From positions 62,001 to 126,000 of the forward strand of contig CAWJIH010000004.1 in NCBI GenBank assembly GCA_963842975.1: a DNA stretch of 64,000 nt. Reading direction: 5' to 3'. Shown here piece by piece: positions 43,024 to 51,277 of the stretch. The translations under genes were made by a program, and so were the position numbers. The notes under the pieces are model-generated. The model saw only the letters and a program-made list of their open reading frames with translations, was not told the DNA's origin and made no database searches. The first letter of the stretch is position 1. Each line of letters begins with the position of its first letter. This stretch comes from JACJWR01 sp963842975. Its GTDB lineage: Bacteria > Actinomycetota > Actinomycetes > S36-B12 > UBA10799.

Positions 43024-43441
43024 GAATCACCCAACTATGGATGGTGAACACATGGTGAAGTCTCTGCCGCGAAGGGAGTCCGTCCGCCCGCAGACCGCGG
43101 GACCGACGTGCTGCCCGGCTGGCCTCGATCAGCCGATGAGCCGTGCCTCGGCGACGGATCTGGCGCGACTGTTCAAGGCGATTGCGGTACCCGCCCGGCT
43201 GCAGATCCTCGCCCTGATTCGCTGCAGCGAGAACGGTGAGTTGTGTGCCTGCGACTTCACGGACTCCCTGGGCCTGTCCCAACCCACGATTAGTCACCAC
43301 CTGAAGGTCCTCACCGACTCCGGGTTGCTGATTCGTGAACAGCGCGGCACCTGGGCCCACTTCCGCATCGACGCCCAGCGGCTGGCCCAACTGGCCGCGG
43401 TGTTCCAGACCGCCGACGGCGATCTGGAGGTGCTCCGATGA
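43016..43441 (+). CDS. arsR: ArsR-family arsenic-responsive repressor
   Basis: A 141-aa winged-helix metalloregulator. The DNA-recognition helix is in LGLSQPTISHHLKVLTDSGL (about residues 85-104). Arsenic-site cysteines are likely TCCPAG near the N-terminus (adjacent Cys pair) and ELCACDF before the recognition helix, the arrangement seen in corynebacterial ArsR. Several in-frame ATGs (43016, 43022, 43037, 43052) are possible starts, and the first overlaps an operator box. Its stop overlaps acr3 (ATGA). Represses both divergent arsenic transcripts until arsenite binds. Confidence 0.87.
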   Translation: MSMNHPTMDGEHMVKSLPRRESVRPQTAGPTCCPAGLDQPMSRASATDLARLFKAIAVPARLQILALIRCSENGELCACDFTDSLGLSQPTISHHLKVLTDSGLLIREQRGTWAHFRIDAQRLAQLAAVFQTADGDLEVLR

Positions 43442-44553
43442 CTCGCTCCGCGGAACTCGACGCGACCGAATCGGCGGTTATCGGCAGGCTGTCGCTGCTC
43501 GACCGGTTCCTTCCGGTGTGGATCCTGGTCGCGATGGCGGCCGGGCTGCTGCTGGGGAAGGTCGTGCCTGGAATCCAGGACGCACTCGATGCGGTGAAGG
43601 TCGACCAAACCTCGTTGCCCATCGCAATCGGCCTACTGCTGATGATGTACCCGGTGCTCGCCAAGGTGCGGTACGAGGACATGGGCCACGTCACGGGCGA
43701 CCGCCGGATGCTGGGGGTATCGCTGCTGCTCAACTGGATCATCGGTCCGGCCTTGATGTTTGCGCTGGCGTGGATCTTCTTGGCCGATCAGCCGGCGTTC
43801 CGCACTGGCCTGATCGTCATTGGTCTGGCCCGCTGTATTGCGATGGTGCTCATTTGGAACGACCTCGCGTGCGGTGACCGGGAGGCGGCAGCGCTGCTGG
43901 TTGCGATCAATTCGGTCTTTCAGATTCTCGCCTATGCGCTCCTCGGCACCTTCTACTTGAAGATCCTCCCCGGTTGGCTAGGTCTCGACACCCAGGATGT
44001 GGTCTTCTCCACCTGGGACATCACCAAGGCCGTGCTGATCTTCCTGGGTATTCCGCTGGTCTTGGCCTATCTCACTCGCCGCGTGGGTTTGGCCACCAAG
44101 GGTCGCGAGTGGTACGAGGAGAAGTTCATCCCGCGGATCGGCCCGTGGGCGCTCTACGGGCTGCTGTTCACGATCGTGGTGATGTTCGCGCTGCAGGGTG
44201 ACGCGATCATCTCCGACCCGGTGTCGGTGGTGCAGATCGCGATCCCGCTGTTGGTCTACTTCGCTTTGATGTGGGGCATCTCCTTTGTGATCGGTTGGCG
44301 TTCACGGCTCGGCTACGGCAAGACCGCGACGTTGGCGTTCACCGCGGCTGGCAACAACTTCGAGCTCGCAATCGCGGTTTCCATCGGCGTCTGGGGAGTC
44401 ACCTCTGGTCAGGCGCTCACCGGAGTGATCGGGCCGCTGATCGAAGTTCCGGCTTTGGTGGGCCTGGTCTACGTGTCGCTGTGGTTGCGGCGGAAGTTGA
44501 CGTTCCATACCCGGCCTGTCACCGCCGCCCCGACGCCAATAGCCAAGGAGTAG
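43438..44553 (+). CDS. arsB: Arsenite efflux permease, ACR3 family
   Basis: A 371-aa arsenite/H+ antiporter of the ACR3 (BASS superfamily) type with about ten segments. FLPVWILVAMAAGLLLGKVV opens the transmembrane part. GLARCIAMVLIWNDLACGD carries the conserved transport Cys, and GNNFELAIAVSIGVWG is the second signature with the conserved Glu. Coupled to arsR by an ATGA overlap, it removes the arsenite produced by the two arsenate reductases encoded divergently. Confidence 0.92.
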   Translation: MTRSAELDATESAVIGRLSLLDRFLPVWILVAMAAGLLLGKVVPGIQDALDAVKVDQTSLPIAIGLLLMMYPVLAKVRYEDMGHVTGDRRMLGVSLLLNWIIGPALMFALAWIFLADQPAFRTGLIVIGLARCIAMVLIWNDLACGDREAAALLVAINSVFQILAYALLGTFYLKILPGWLGLDTQDVVFSTWDITKAVLIFLGIPLVLAYLTRRVGLATKGREWYEEKFIPRIGPWALYGLLFTIVVMFALQGDAIISDPVSVVQIAIPLLVYFALMWGISFVIGWRSRLGYGKTATLAFTAAGNNFELAIAVSIGVWGVTSGQALTGVIGPLIEVPALVGLVYVSLWLRRKLTFHTRPVTAAPTPIAKE

Positions 44554-44660
44554 GCGCGCAGTTTGCGCATCCAACCGCGGGAAAGGCGCGCGCACCAACG
44601 TCATGCTAGGAATAGGTGAGAGCTTGGGCGGGAGTGCCCGGCACGTTAACGGAGGTTCAC

Positions 44661-46361
44661 ATGGGGCTGCGCGAGACGAATCTTGCCAAGCTCGACGGCG
44701 GGCACTTCGACGTGCTCATCGTCGGTGGCGGCATCAACGGTGCTGTGGCTGCCGCAGCCTTGGCAGGTCGGGGAGCCTCAGTCGCGGTGATCGACCGCGG
44801 TGACTTCGCCAACTTCACCTCCATGGAGTCGTCGAATCTGGTGTGGGGTGGATTCAAATACCTAGAGAACTTCGAAATCGGGCTGGTGCGAAACCTCTGC
44901 AAGTCGCGCAACCACCTCATGAAGGCGTACCCCGCCAACCTCAAGGAAATCCGCTTCCTCGCCACCCTCGATGAACATTCCCCCTATAAGCCCTGGTTCG
45001 CAGCGCTGGGGGCCACCGCGTACTGGATGATCGGCAGCGGGTTCACCAAACCCCCGCTCTTGCTTGGCAACAAGGGGATCCTCAAACGTGAGCCCAAGGT
45101 CAACACCGATACCGCGTTGGGTGCCATCGTGTATTCGGACGCCTACATCGTGGACAACGACTCGCGTTTCGTGTTCGGTTTCGTGCGTTCGGCGCTGAAC
45201 TCAGGTGCGGTCTGCGCGAACTACGTGGAGTTCGTCGACGCCCACCGAGATGGCGAACTGTGGAAGGCGCAACTGCGCGACACGGATGCCGAAGCGGGCG
45301 AGTCCGGCGACCGTACTTTCGAGGTCAGCGCTCGGGTGATCGTCAACGCGGCCGGACCCTTCATCGATGGGCTCAACGACACCCTCGGAATCAAGACCAA
45401 GCACAAGATTGTGTTCTCCAAGGGCATCCACCTGCTGGTGCCGCGGATCGCGGGGAACGAGCAAGTCTTGGCCTTCTACGACGACACCCAGCGGTTGTTC
45501 TATGTGATCCCAATGGGGCCACGGTCGGTGATCGGTACCACCGACGATCGGGTGGATCATCCCGTGACCCACGTCGAGGATGCCGATCGTGACTTCCTGC
45601 TCGAGCAGATCAATGCGCGGCTGAAGTTGGACAAGCCGCTGACTCCCAGCGACATCATCTCCTCGCGCTGCGGGGTGCGCCCCTTGGTGGTGGAGGGATC
45701 CGGCAAGGGTTCGGAAAACCAGGACTGGACGTCGCTGTCGCGCAAGCATGCGATGGAGGTGGATCGGAAGCAGAACTTCGTCTCCATTTTCGGCGGCAAA
45801 CTCACCGACTGTGTGAACATCGGCAACGAGGTGTCGCGCGCTGTGAGCAAGCTCGGGGTGAAACTCGAACGGGACCGCCACCATTGGTATGGCGAACCGC
45901 CGAAACCCACCCGAGATGAGTTCTTCCGGCAAGCCCGCCTGATGCACCTCGACAAACTCCGCCAGCGCGAGAGTTTCGAGACTTTGTCCACTCGGCTGTG
46001 GCGGCGCTACGGTTTGCGTGCCTTCGCAATGTTGGAGGCGATCCGCGACGATCCGACGATGGCACACGACATCATCGCCGGCGCCGAATATGTGCGAGTC
46101 GAGTTGTACTACGCAGCCCAGACAGAGATGATCACCACGCTGGACGATTTCCTGCGCCGCCGATCGAAAATTGCGTTGGTGCTCAGCTACGAGGAGATCC
46201 GCGACGCTGATGGGATCCGGGAGGCGTGCCAGTTGCTGTTCGGTGACGACGCCGACCGCCGCTACGACGAGTACTTCACCCCGGAACGGGAGGCTGAGGC
46301 TGCGCGCCTGCGGGAAGCAGACGAGAACTTCCCGGCGGAGTTGGTGACGGCCGGGGCCTAA
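44661..46361 (+). CDS. glpD: Glycerol-3-phosphate dehydrogenase/oxidase (GlpD type)
   Basis: A 566-aa FAD enzyme that oxidises glycerol-3-phosphate to dihydroxyacetone phosphate at the membrane face. FAD-binding fold DVLIVGGGINGAVAAAALAG near residue 14, followed by NFTSMESSNLVWGGFKYLEN. C-terminal family features are GVRPLVVEGSGKGS, FVSIFGGKLTDCVNIGNEVS and ERDRHHW. ATG at 44661 with GGAGG (44651-44655) is the start. It lies close to gldA and could act with it in glycerol use, though no kinase is seen here. Confidence 0.88.
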   Translation: MGLRETNLAKLDGGHFDVLIVGGGINGAVAAAALAGRGASVAVIDRGDFANFTSMESSNLVWGGFKYLENFEIGLVRNLCKSRNHLMKAYPANLKEIRFLATLDEHSPYKPWFAALGATAYWMIGSGFTKPPLLLGNKGILKREPKVNTDTALGAIVYSDAYIVDNDSRFVFGFVRSALNSGAVCANYVEFVDAHRDGELWKAQLRDTDAEAGESGDRTFEVSARVIVNAAGPFIDGLNDTLGIKTKHKIVFSKGIHLLVPRIAGNEQVLAFYDDTQRLFYVIPMGPRSVIGTTDDRVDHPVTHVEDADRDFLLEQINARLKLDKPLTPSDIISSRCGVRPLVVEGSGKGSENQDWTSLSRKHAMEVDRKQNFVSIFGGKLTDCVNIGNEVSRAVSKLGVKLERDRHHWYGEPPKPTRDEFFRQARLMHLDKLRQRESFETLSTRLWRRYGLRAFAMLEAIRDDPTMAHDIIAGAEYVRVELYYAAQTEMITTLDDFLRRRSKIALVLSYEEIRDADGIREACQLLFGDDADRRYDEYFTPEREAEAARLREADENFPAELVTAGA

Positions 46362-46427
46362 CTCCCGGTCGCCACATCACGCGGGGCCGTTGGCGGCCGG
46401 GCATCGGCATCGATGCGGCCGTCGATC

Positions 46428-46856
46428 TCAGTTGCGCTCGCGTACCGGTGAATTCAGCGCCGCCCGGATCATGGGTACCTGCAGCGGAATCCGCGCCCAC
46501 GACACGGCGATCAATGCAGGTCGGCGCCGCTTCGCGCGGGTGGCGGCGATCGCCATCCACCAGTTGCCCACCCACACGCCCGTGAGTACCGCAGCGGTGG
46601 CTTTTGGTGCCCACGATGCTCGGGTGGCAAGCCCTGCGGCGCACGCGAGTTCGGCCGCTCCGGAGGCGTACGTCCAGGCGCGCGGCGAGCCCATCGCCGG
46701 TGGTATCAACGGGTAGAACACGTCTGGTTTCGCGAAGTGCACCACCCCGCTGACCGTGAAAGCTGCGATCAGGCTCTTGGTGCCGACCGGCAGCGTGGAC
46801 GTGGCGGCAGCAGTGGACGTTGCGGCAGCAGTGGTCGTGGAATCGTTCACCTCCAC
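46428..46856 (-). CDS. DoxX-like small membrane protein
   Basis: A 142-aa membrane protein with about four segments. The core (LIAAFTVSGVVHFAKPDVFY, PLIPPAMGSPRAWTYASGAA, ELACAAGLATRASWAPKATA) matches DoxX-like proteins of actinobacteria. The N-terminus has a doubled AAATST repeat caused by an 18-bp DNA tandem repeat (46,791-46,840), so its length may vary. Family role unknown, sometimes linked to redox stress or surface-quinone processes. Convergent with glpD. Confidence 0.75.
   Translation of the reverse strand: MEVNDSTTTAAATSTAAATSTLPVGTKSLIAAFTVSGVVHFAKPDVFYPLIPPAMGSPRAWTYASGAAELACAAGLATRASWAPKATAAVLTGVWVGNWWMAIAATRAKRRRPALIAVSWARIPLQVPMIRAALNSPVRERN
46791..46840 (+). repeat. 18-bp tandem repeat in the DoxX-like gene
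   Basis: The unit CAGCAGTGGACGTTGCGG is present in near-identical adjacent copies (about 2.8 units), encoding the AAATST duplication at the N-terminus of the minus-strand protein. Confidence 0.75.
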
Positions 46857-46962
46857 ATCATGGCGCTTCTCGACCGGAATCGGCCAGGTAGAACTCGTTG
46901 ATTCGATCGATCAGGCGGCGCACGGTGCCGAAGCGACGCCGGGTAGTTCGAGACCCGATTGC

Positions 46963-48060
46963 TCAGCGCCCGGATCGTCCGAGCGCGTCGGCGGCGATCA
47001 CACCGTCCAGGATCATGGCCGCGGTGACCTCGAAGGGTTCGTTGTGCGACGTTTCGCCCGGGGCGATGGTGCGTTCAGCGACACGCTGCAAGGCGGGGCG
47101 GTCGGAGGCATCGACGCCGATTTCGGCAAGTGTGGTGGGAAGGCCAACGGATCTGCTGAAGGCTGTCACCTCGGCAAGCTCGTCGGCAGGCCGGCCTTCG
47201 ACAAGCAGTTGCACGAGCAGCCCGAAGGCAACCTTCTCGCCGTGCAGGTAGGCGTGCGTGCCGGGCACCGTCGTAAGCCCGTTGTGGACGGCGTGGGCGA
47301 TTGCCAAACCGCCAGATTCGAAGCCAAGGCCAGACAGCAACGTGTTTGCTTCAACGACGTGATCGAGCGCTGGAGTGACCACTCCGTGCTCCACCGCCTC
47401 GGCCGCAAGCACCCCCTCGGCAAGCAGGGTTTCGTAGCACAAACGGGCGAGCGCGCCGCCGGTGAGTGTGGTGCCGCCGTGCACCTGATTCGCCTTCCGG
47501 GCTGCAATCACCGTGCGGGCTTCAAACCAGGTGGCCAACGCGTCACCCATACCGGAAACCAGAAATCTCCGTGGTGCGCCAGCCACCAGCGAGGTGTCGA
47601 CGAGGACTAGTTCGGGGTTCCGGGCGTAGAAGCGCAGCTGATCAAACTCGCCATCGGGGGTGTAGACCACCGACAACGCGCTGCACGGCGCGTCGCTAGA
47701 GGCCAGGGTCGGGCAGTTCACCACCGGTAGCTCCAGATTCGCGGCGATGGCCCGAGCAGTGTCGAGCGCCTTGCCGCCGCCGGCGCCGATGATGACCTGG
47801 GCGCCGGCTTCGCGGGCATCAGCGGTACCGCGGTCGATCTCGTCGGCCGTGCACTCGCCTGCGAAACCGCCGACGACATGGTCGATGCCTGCCGCGCCCA
47901 AGCTGTCGCGCCAGGCAGCGCCGAGGAGGTCGGAAATCCTTTCGGTGGCCACGATGTAGGCGGGCCCGCGCAGCCCGACGTGCGTCATCTGGGAGCCAAG
48001 TTCCGCCGTTGCGTCGCGGCCCTGGACGTAGCGCGCGGGCGAGCAAAAGACCTTCAACAC
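46963..48060 (-). CDS. gldA: Glycerol dehydrogenase-like iron-containing alcohol dehydrogenase
   Basis: A 365-aa NAD-dependent metalloenzyme of the GldA family that interconverts glycerol and dihydroxyacetone. NAD-binding glycines in VIIGAGGGKALDTARAIA. Metal ligands are likely the Asp in SGMGDALATWFEA and the His residues in GLAIAHAVHNGLT and HAYLHGEKVAFGLL. The GTG at 48060 follows AAGGAGG and starts at VLKVFCSPARYVQG; the longer reading to 48138 is not family-like. Together with the nearby glpD it suggests a glycerol/dihydroxyacetone pathway. The exact sugar-alcohol substrate is not certain. Confidence 0.85.
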   Translation of the reverse strand: MLKVFCSPARYVQGRDATAELGSQMTHVGLRGPAYIVATERISDLLGAAWRDSLGAAGIDHVVGGFAGECTADEIDRGTADAREAGAQVIIGAGGGKALDTARAIAANLELPVVNCPTLASSDAPCSALSVVYTPDGEFDQLRFYARNPELVLVDTSLVAGAPRRFLVSGMGDALATWFEARTVIAARKANQVHGGTTLTGGALARLCYETLLAEGVLAAEAVEHGVVTPALDHVVEANTLLSGLGFESGGLAIAHAVHNGLTTVPGTHAYLHGEKVAFGLLVQLLVEGRPADELAEVTAFSRSVGLPTTLAEIGVDASDRPALQRVAERTIAPGETSHNEPFEVTAAMILDGVIAADALGRSGR

Positions 48061-48196
48061 CGGGGGCCTCCTTGCGAGTGGTGGTGGTTCCACAATGGCA
48101 GATAGCGGGACGCGAACGTTAACGGCGATGCCACGCACGGGATACGCTGGTAGTCCATGGCGGCTAGTTCAACCGCCAGTCAACTGAGGAGCAGCC

Positions 48197-48622
48197 ATGA
48201 GTTCCACGCCTGAATCAAACCCGGAGTCCGGCGCTAATCGTCCCGTGCCCCCGCCGCCATCGGCTGCTCCGGTGCCGCCGGCCCCGGCTGGGCCGCCCGC
48301 GGTTGGTAGTCCGCTTCCCCCACCTCAACCCGGCTACGGCTACGCGCCCTCGGGAGCTGAGATCCCGGTGTTTCCCAACGGCAAGCCACGGTTGGACACC
48401 TATGGCAACCCGGTCAGTGAGAAGTCCCGGCTCGCGGCAGCTTTGCTCTGCTGGTTCGTTGGAGTGTTCGGAGTCCACCGCTTCTACGTGGGCAAGGTGG
48501 GCACCGGGTTGCTGATGCTGTTCACCCTCGGGGGCCTTGGTATCTGGACGCTGATCGACTTCATCATCATTCTGGTTGGTTCGTTCAAGGACAAGGAAGA
48601 ACGGCCACTCGTCAATTGGTGA
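48197..48622 (+). CDS. TM2-domain membrane protein
   Basis: A 141-aa protein with a Pro-rich N-terminal half (to about residue 55) and a C-terminal TM2 domain of two membrane helices: SRLAAALLCWFVGVFGVHRF, then GKVGTGLLMLFTLGG and IWTLIDFIIILVG, with the family GVHRFY and LIDF motifs. GAGGAG precedes the ATG. Its stop overlaps the start of the next gene (GTGA), implying coupled translation. TM2 proteins have no defined biochemical role. Confidence 0.88.
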   Translation: MSSTPESNPESGANRPVPPPPSAAPVPPAPAGPPAVGSPLPPPQPGYGYAPSGAEIPVFPNGKPRLDTYGNPVSEKSRLAAALLCWFVGVFGVHRFYVGKVGTGLLMLFTLGGLGIWTLIDFIIILVGSFKDKEERPLVNW

Positions 48623-49821
48623 CCACGCAACATCCGCCCACCCAGCCGGTTGTCGACTCCTGGTCGTGTCCGACAACGGTGTACGCCGGTGAGGATGCGG
48701 TCGGTCAGCTCCCCACGCTGCTAGGTGACCGTCCCGTGCTGGTGGTCACCGATCAGCGGGTATGGCTGCATTCGTCGATCGCGGCCGCCGTTCGGAGTTC
48801 GCTGGATGCTGCGCAGGCCGCCCCGCATGTGGTGGCACGCGACATCGGGGCGCCGGACGACGAATTTCTCGCGGCAGTCATCCGGCGGTTGCGGGACGTG
48901 CCCGGCGGGATCGTGCTGGCTCTGGGGGGTGGCTCGGTGTTGGACATCGCCAGGCTGGCCGCACTGGCCGCCGACGATCCGGACTTCGCCGGGGTGCTCG
49001 CCAGTTGGCGCACAGGATCGTCCCTCCCGGCGGTGGTGATGTGGCCTGCTGGCCGCGATGCCGGCTGTGACTGTGTGTGTATCCCGACGACTTTCGGTAC
49101 CGCGGCTGAGGTGAGCCCAGTGGCGGTGCTTCGCCGCGGCCAGGCGACCACGCTATTCGTCAGCCCGGCGTTGCGCGCCCACGCCGCGGTGTTGGATGCC
49201 TCAGCCGGAGCCACGCTCGGGGCGGGAGCGGCCCGAGCTGGGCTGCTTGAACCGATGTCCCGCGTGCTGGTTCCGGCGGTGGCGGGGGGACCTCTCGAAC
49301 TGCAGGATCGGGTTGGGCGGGCATTGTTCGAAACGTTGATCCACCTCGGCCGCCCGGGTGCCCGCTTGGATGCCGGGTGGCGGCTGGCAGCCGCGCTCAC
49401 CAGTGCCCAGACCCACACGGCATTCCTGTCGCTCGGCCGCTCCCCATTTGGGCATGCGCTGTGGCCGTGCGCCACCGAGCTGATGGCAGCGACTGGCGCC
49501 AGCAAGCCGATGGTCCTTTCCTGGCTACTGCCGGCGTGGGCCCAAGGGCTGGTGAGCGGGCAACTGCACAGCCCCGTGTTCGGCTCGCCCGAGCGGCTCG
49601 CGGCAATAACTGGCTGGCCCGCTGCAGAGGTCCCTGATCGCTTGGCGGAATGGTGCGCTGGTTTGGAGCTGCGGGAGGGCCACGGATCCGAAGTGGTGCC
49701 CGAGGTCGACGCGAGTGGGGTTGCAGCTGCGGTAGTCGGCACCTGGCAGGCCAGCGGTTGGTTTCTCGCTGGGGCCACTACCGCCGAACTTGAGTGGCTG
49801 CTCGCAGCGGCAACGGTCTAA
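48619..49821 (+). CDS. Iron-containing alcohol dehydrogenase-like protein
   Basis: A 400-aa member of the Fe-ADH/dehydroquinate-synthase-like superfamily. NAD-binding GGIVLALGGGSVLDIARLAA (about 93-112) and the following CIPTTFGTAAEVSPVAV (TT-T-G-EV) are typical. The usual metal-His set is only partly recognisable (AQTHTAFLSLGRSPFGHALW), so metal content and activity are uncertain. GTG 48619 overlaps the TM2 stop. A sugar- or RiPP-tailoring role as in some dehydroquinate-synthase-like ADHs is possible, but no cluster context supports it. Confidence 0.7.
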   Translation: MTTQHPPTQPVVDSWSCPTTVYAGEDAVGQLPTLLGDRPVLVVTDQRVWLHSSIAAAVRSSLDAAQAAPHVVARDIGAPDDEFLAAVIRRLRDVPGGIVLALGGGSVLDIARLAALAADDPDFAGVLASWRTGSSLPAVVMWPAGRDAGCDCVCIPTTFGTAAEVSPVAVLRRGQATTLFVSPALRAHAAVLDASAGATLGAGAARAGLLEPMSRVLVPAVAGGPLELQDRVGRALFETLIHLGRPGARLDAGWRLAAALTSAQTHTAFLSLGRSPFGHALWPCATELMAATGASKPMVLSWLLPAWAQGLVSGQLHSPVFGSPERLAAITGWPAAEVPDRLAEWCAGLELREGHGSEVVPEVDASGVAAAVVGTWQASGWFLAGATTAELEWLLAAATV

Positions 49822-49895
49822 ATCCTCTCCAATACCTGCTCCAGGCAGCCGAAACACGGCGCGTCGCGGCCCTTGAGCACAGTGTGGAGAGGATT
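49821..49895. repeat. Perfect 11-bp inverted repeat at the left edge of a debris region
   Basis: AATCCTCTCCA (49821-49831) and TGGAGAGGATT (49885-49895) are exact inverted copies, 53 bp apart, starting on the last base of the upstream stop codon. Could be a terminator-like stem or the footprint of an excised or decayed element. Confidence 0.6.
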
Positions 49896-49917
49896 CAGGC
49901 CGTCGGGAGGATGAGCT

Positions 49918-49959
49918 CGCGGCGGGTAGGGCCCGCGGCGGGTAGGGCCCGCGGCGGTG
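49918..49959 (+). repeat. 16-bp tandem repeat
   Basis: CGCGGCGGGTAGGGCC occurs at 49918-49933 and 49934-49949, followed by a partial third copy. It lies just before the ABC-exporter fragment. Confidence 0.8.
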
Positions 49960-49963
49960 AACC

Positions 49964-50170
49964 TCACAGCGTTTGGCGAGCTACCATCCGAGCGAACACC
50001 CCAGGGGTCTCGGCCAGTTCCTGGAAGGCTCCCGGTTGCCCAATCCGACCCTTATCAAGCACCACCACGCGATCTGCGCGCCGGATTGTGCTCAATCGGT
50101 GGGCCACCACGATGCGGGTCACATGCAGATTCGCGAAGCTATCCGCCACCTGTGCCTGGTGACCGAGTCC
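49964..50170 (-). pseudogene. C-terminal fragment of an ABC exporter ATPase
   Basis: Only the last 65 or so residues of an ABC exporter remain: QAQVADSFANLHVTRIVVAH, RLSTIRRADRVVVLDKGRIG (post-Walker B region and H-loop His), then FQELAETPGVFARMVARQTL. Homology stops abruptly near 50,165; upstream sequence on the same strand is not ABC-like and lacks Walker A, the signature and Walker B. No frameshift can rescue it, so this is a genuine deletion or rearrangement junction. Confidence 0.75.
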
Positions 50171-50430
50171 AAGAACAACCACCTCGTTCGCAAGTACGGC
50201 TGCTGCTACCGCTTCGACACCCCCGCCCCCATCCCCTCCGAACTGCCCGACGTCCGCCGAGGCGTGCGCCACCTGAGGACTCGTCGCAGGCCATGGCGGA
50301 CCAAACGCAACGGAATTCACCCGCCGGACACCACACGGCGGCGAGGTGATTAGCGTCTAGGTCGGACGTGGGCGAATGAACGGCCGCCGCGGATCGAGCC
50401 GGTGTTTCCAAGGCCAGCATCAGCCACTAA

Positions 50431-50760
50431 TTCGCGAGGCAGTCGGACATTCTGGCATTCGCCGTCGAAGAGAACATTCAGTCTGTCACCCACGAGTTGG
50501 TGAGACTAGACCTCAAGAATTGCGATGTAGATGTGGCTGTGGAGGCGTTGATGATCGTGATTCCGACGACCCCGGCACGTCGGTTAGAAGCTCAGGTGTG
50601 GCTGGCCCTGCTGTCCCAGCGCAATCGTGATCCGCAAAACACCCGCGCCCTGACCCACCTCAATGCGACTGTTCGGGTGGGGATCATGGTGGTGTTGCGG
50701 ACTCTGAAGTCGCAAGGTCTGATGGCGCGGCACGCTCGCCAGCACGAGGTGGTCACGGAC
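50431..50760 (+). pseudogene. C-terminal remnant of a TetR-family regulator
   Basis: After an in-frame TAA at 50,428 the frame reads FARQSDILAFAVEENIQSVT, then AVEALMIVIPTTPARRLEAQ and VWLALLSQRNRDPQNTRALT, which follows the pattern of the TetR_C_6 ligand-binding domain (acidic helix, ...IPTT..RRLEAQVWLALL...DP). The HTH domain is missing. The frame stays open to 51,348 but stops resembling TetR after about 50,760. No start codon or Shine-Dalgarno is convincing. Confidence 0.6.
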
Positions 50761-50827
50761 TGCGGGAGTCCGCTGGGCGTGGGTCGGCCCACAGTGCGGA
50801 TCGCCCCGGGCACCGGATACTTCTGCT

Positions 50828-51277
50828 ATGGATGCACAAACGAGCGGAGTCGAGTCGTCGGCTCTGGGTACCCACGGCGCGAACGGTCAAGAGTCAGCAC
50901 AGCCGATCGCAGCCTTCATCGGCGTCTATCACGCGAACGGGGGCCTGGTGGGCGAAGCCCGGTACGTGATCGGATCGTGGCTCGGCGCGGCACACTGCTC
51001 GCTGTGCGACATCACCCACTCGCCCGTCCGGCGGAAACGGGCGTGGGACCGCATGGTGGCGGGTCTGCGGATCCCCTTCGAGTTGCACCACCTCAACGAA
51101 CTCACCCCAGATGTGACCGCTGCAGTGCAGCGTTGGGGTTCGCCTGTGGTGCTGGCCCGGCTGGCCGATGGGCAGGTGGTGCCGGTGCTCGGGCCGGACG
51201 AGTTGGAGTCCCTCGACGGCTCGGTGCCTGGGTTCGAGCAAGCGTTGCGGGCGGCCGCCGCGGGCCTCGCCGCCTAG
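50828..51277 (+). CDS. Conserved hypothetical protein with CxxC motif, 149 aa
   Basis: A small soluble protein. After a disordered start, residues about 27-60 read QPIAAFIGVYHANGGLVGEA and RYVIGSWLGAAHCSLCDITH, with a CSLC pair; the remainder includes RKRAWDRMVAGLRIPFELHH and SPVVLARLADGQVVPVLGPD. This matches a small uncharacterised actinobacterial family rather than a known enzyme. The CSLC pair could bind metal or act in redox. It is convergent with the pirin gene, with a 4-bp overlap at the stops. Confidence 0.65.
   Translation: MDAQTSGVESSALGTHGANGQESAQPIAAFIGVYHANGGLVGEARYVIGSWLGAAHCSLCDITHSPVRRKRAWDRMVAGLRIPFELHHLNELTPDVTAAVQRWGSPVVLARLADGQVVPVLGPDELESLDGSVPGFEQALRAAAAGLAA

Noticed and set aside
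48619..49821. Daptide/RiPP-type dehydrogenase role for the second Fe-ADH-like gene
   Set aside because: No precursor peptide, aminotransferase or methyltransferase gene is nearby.
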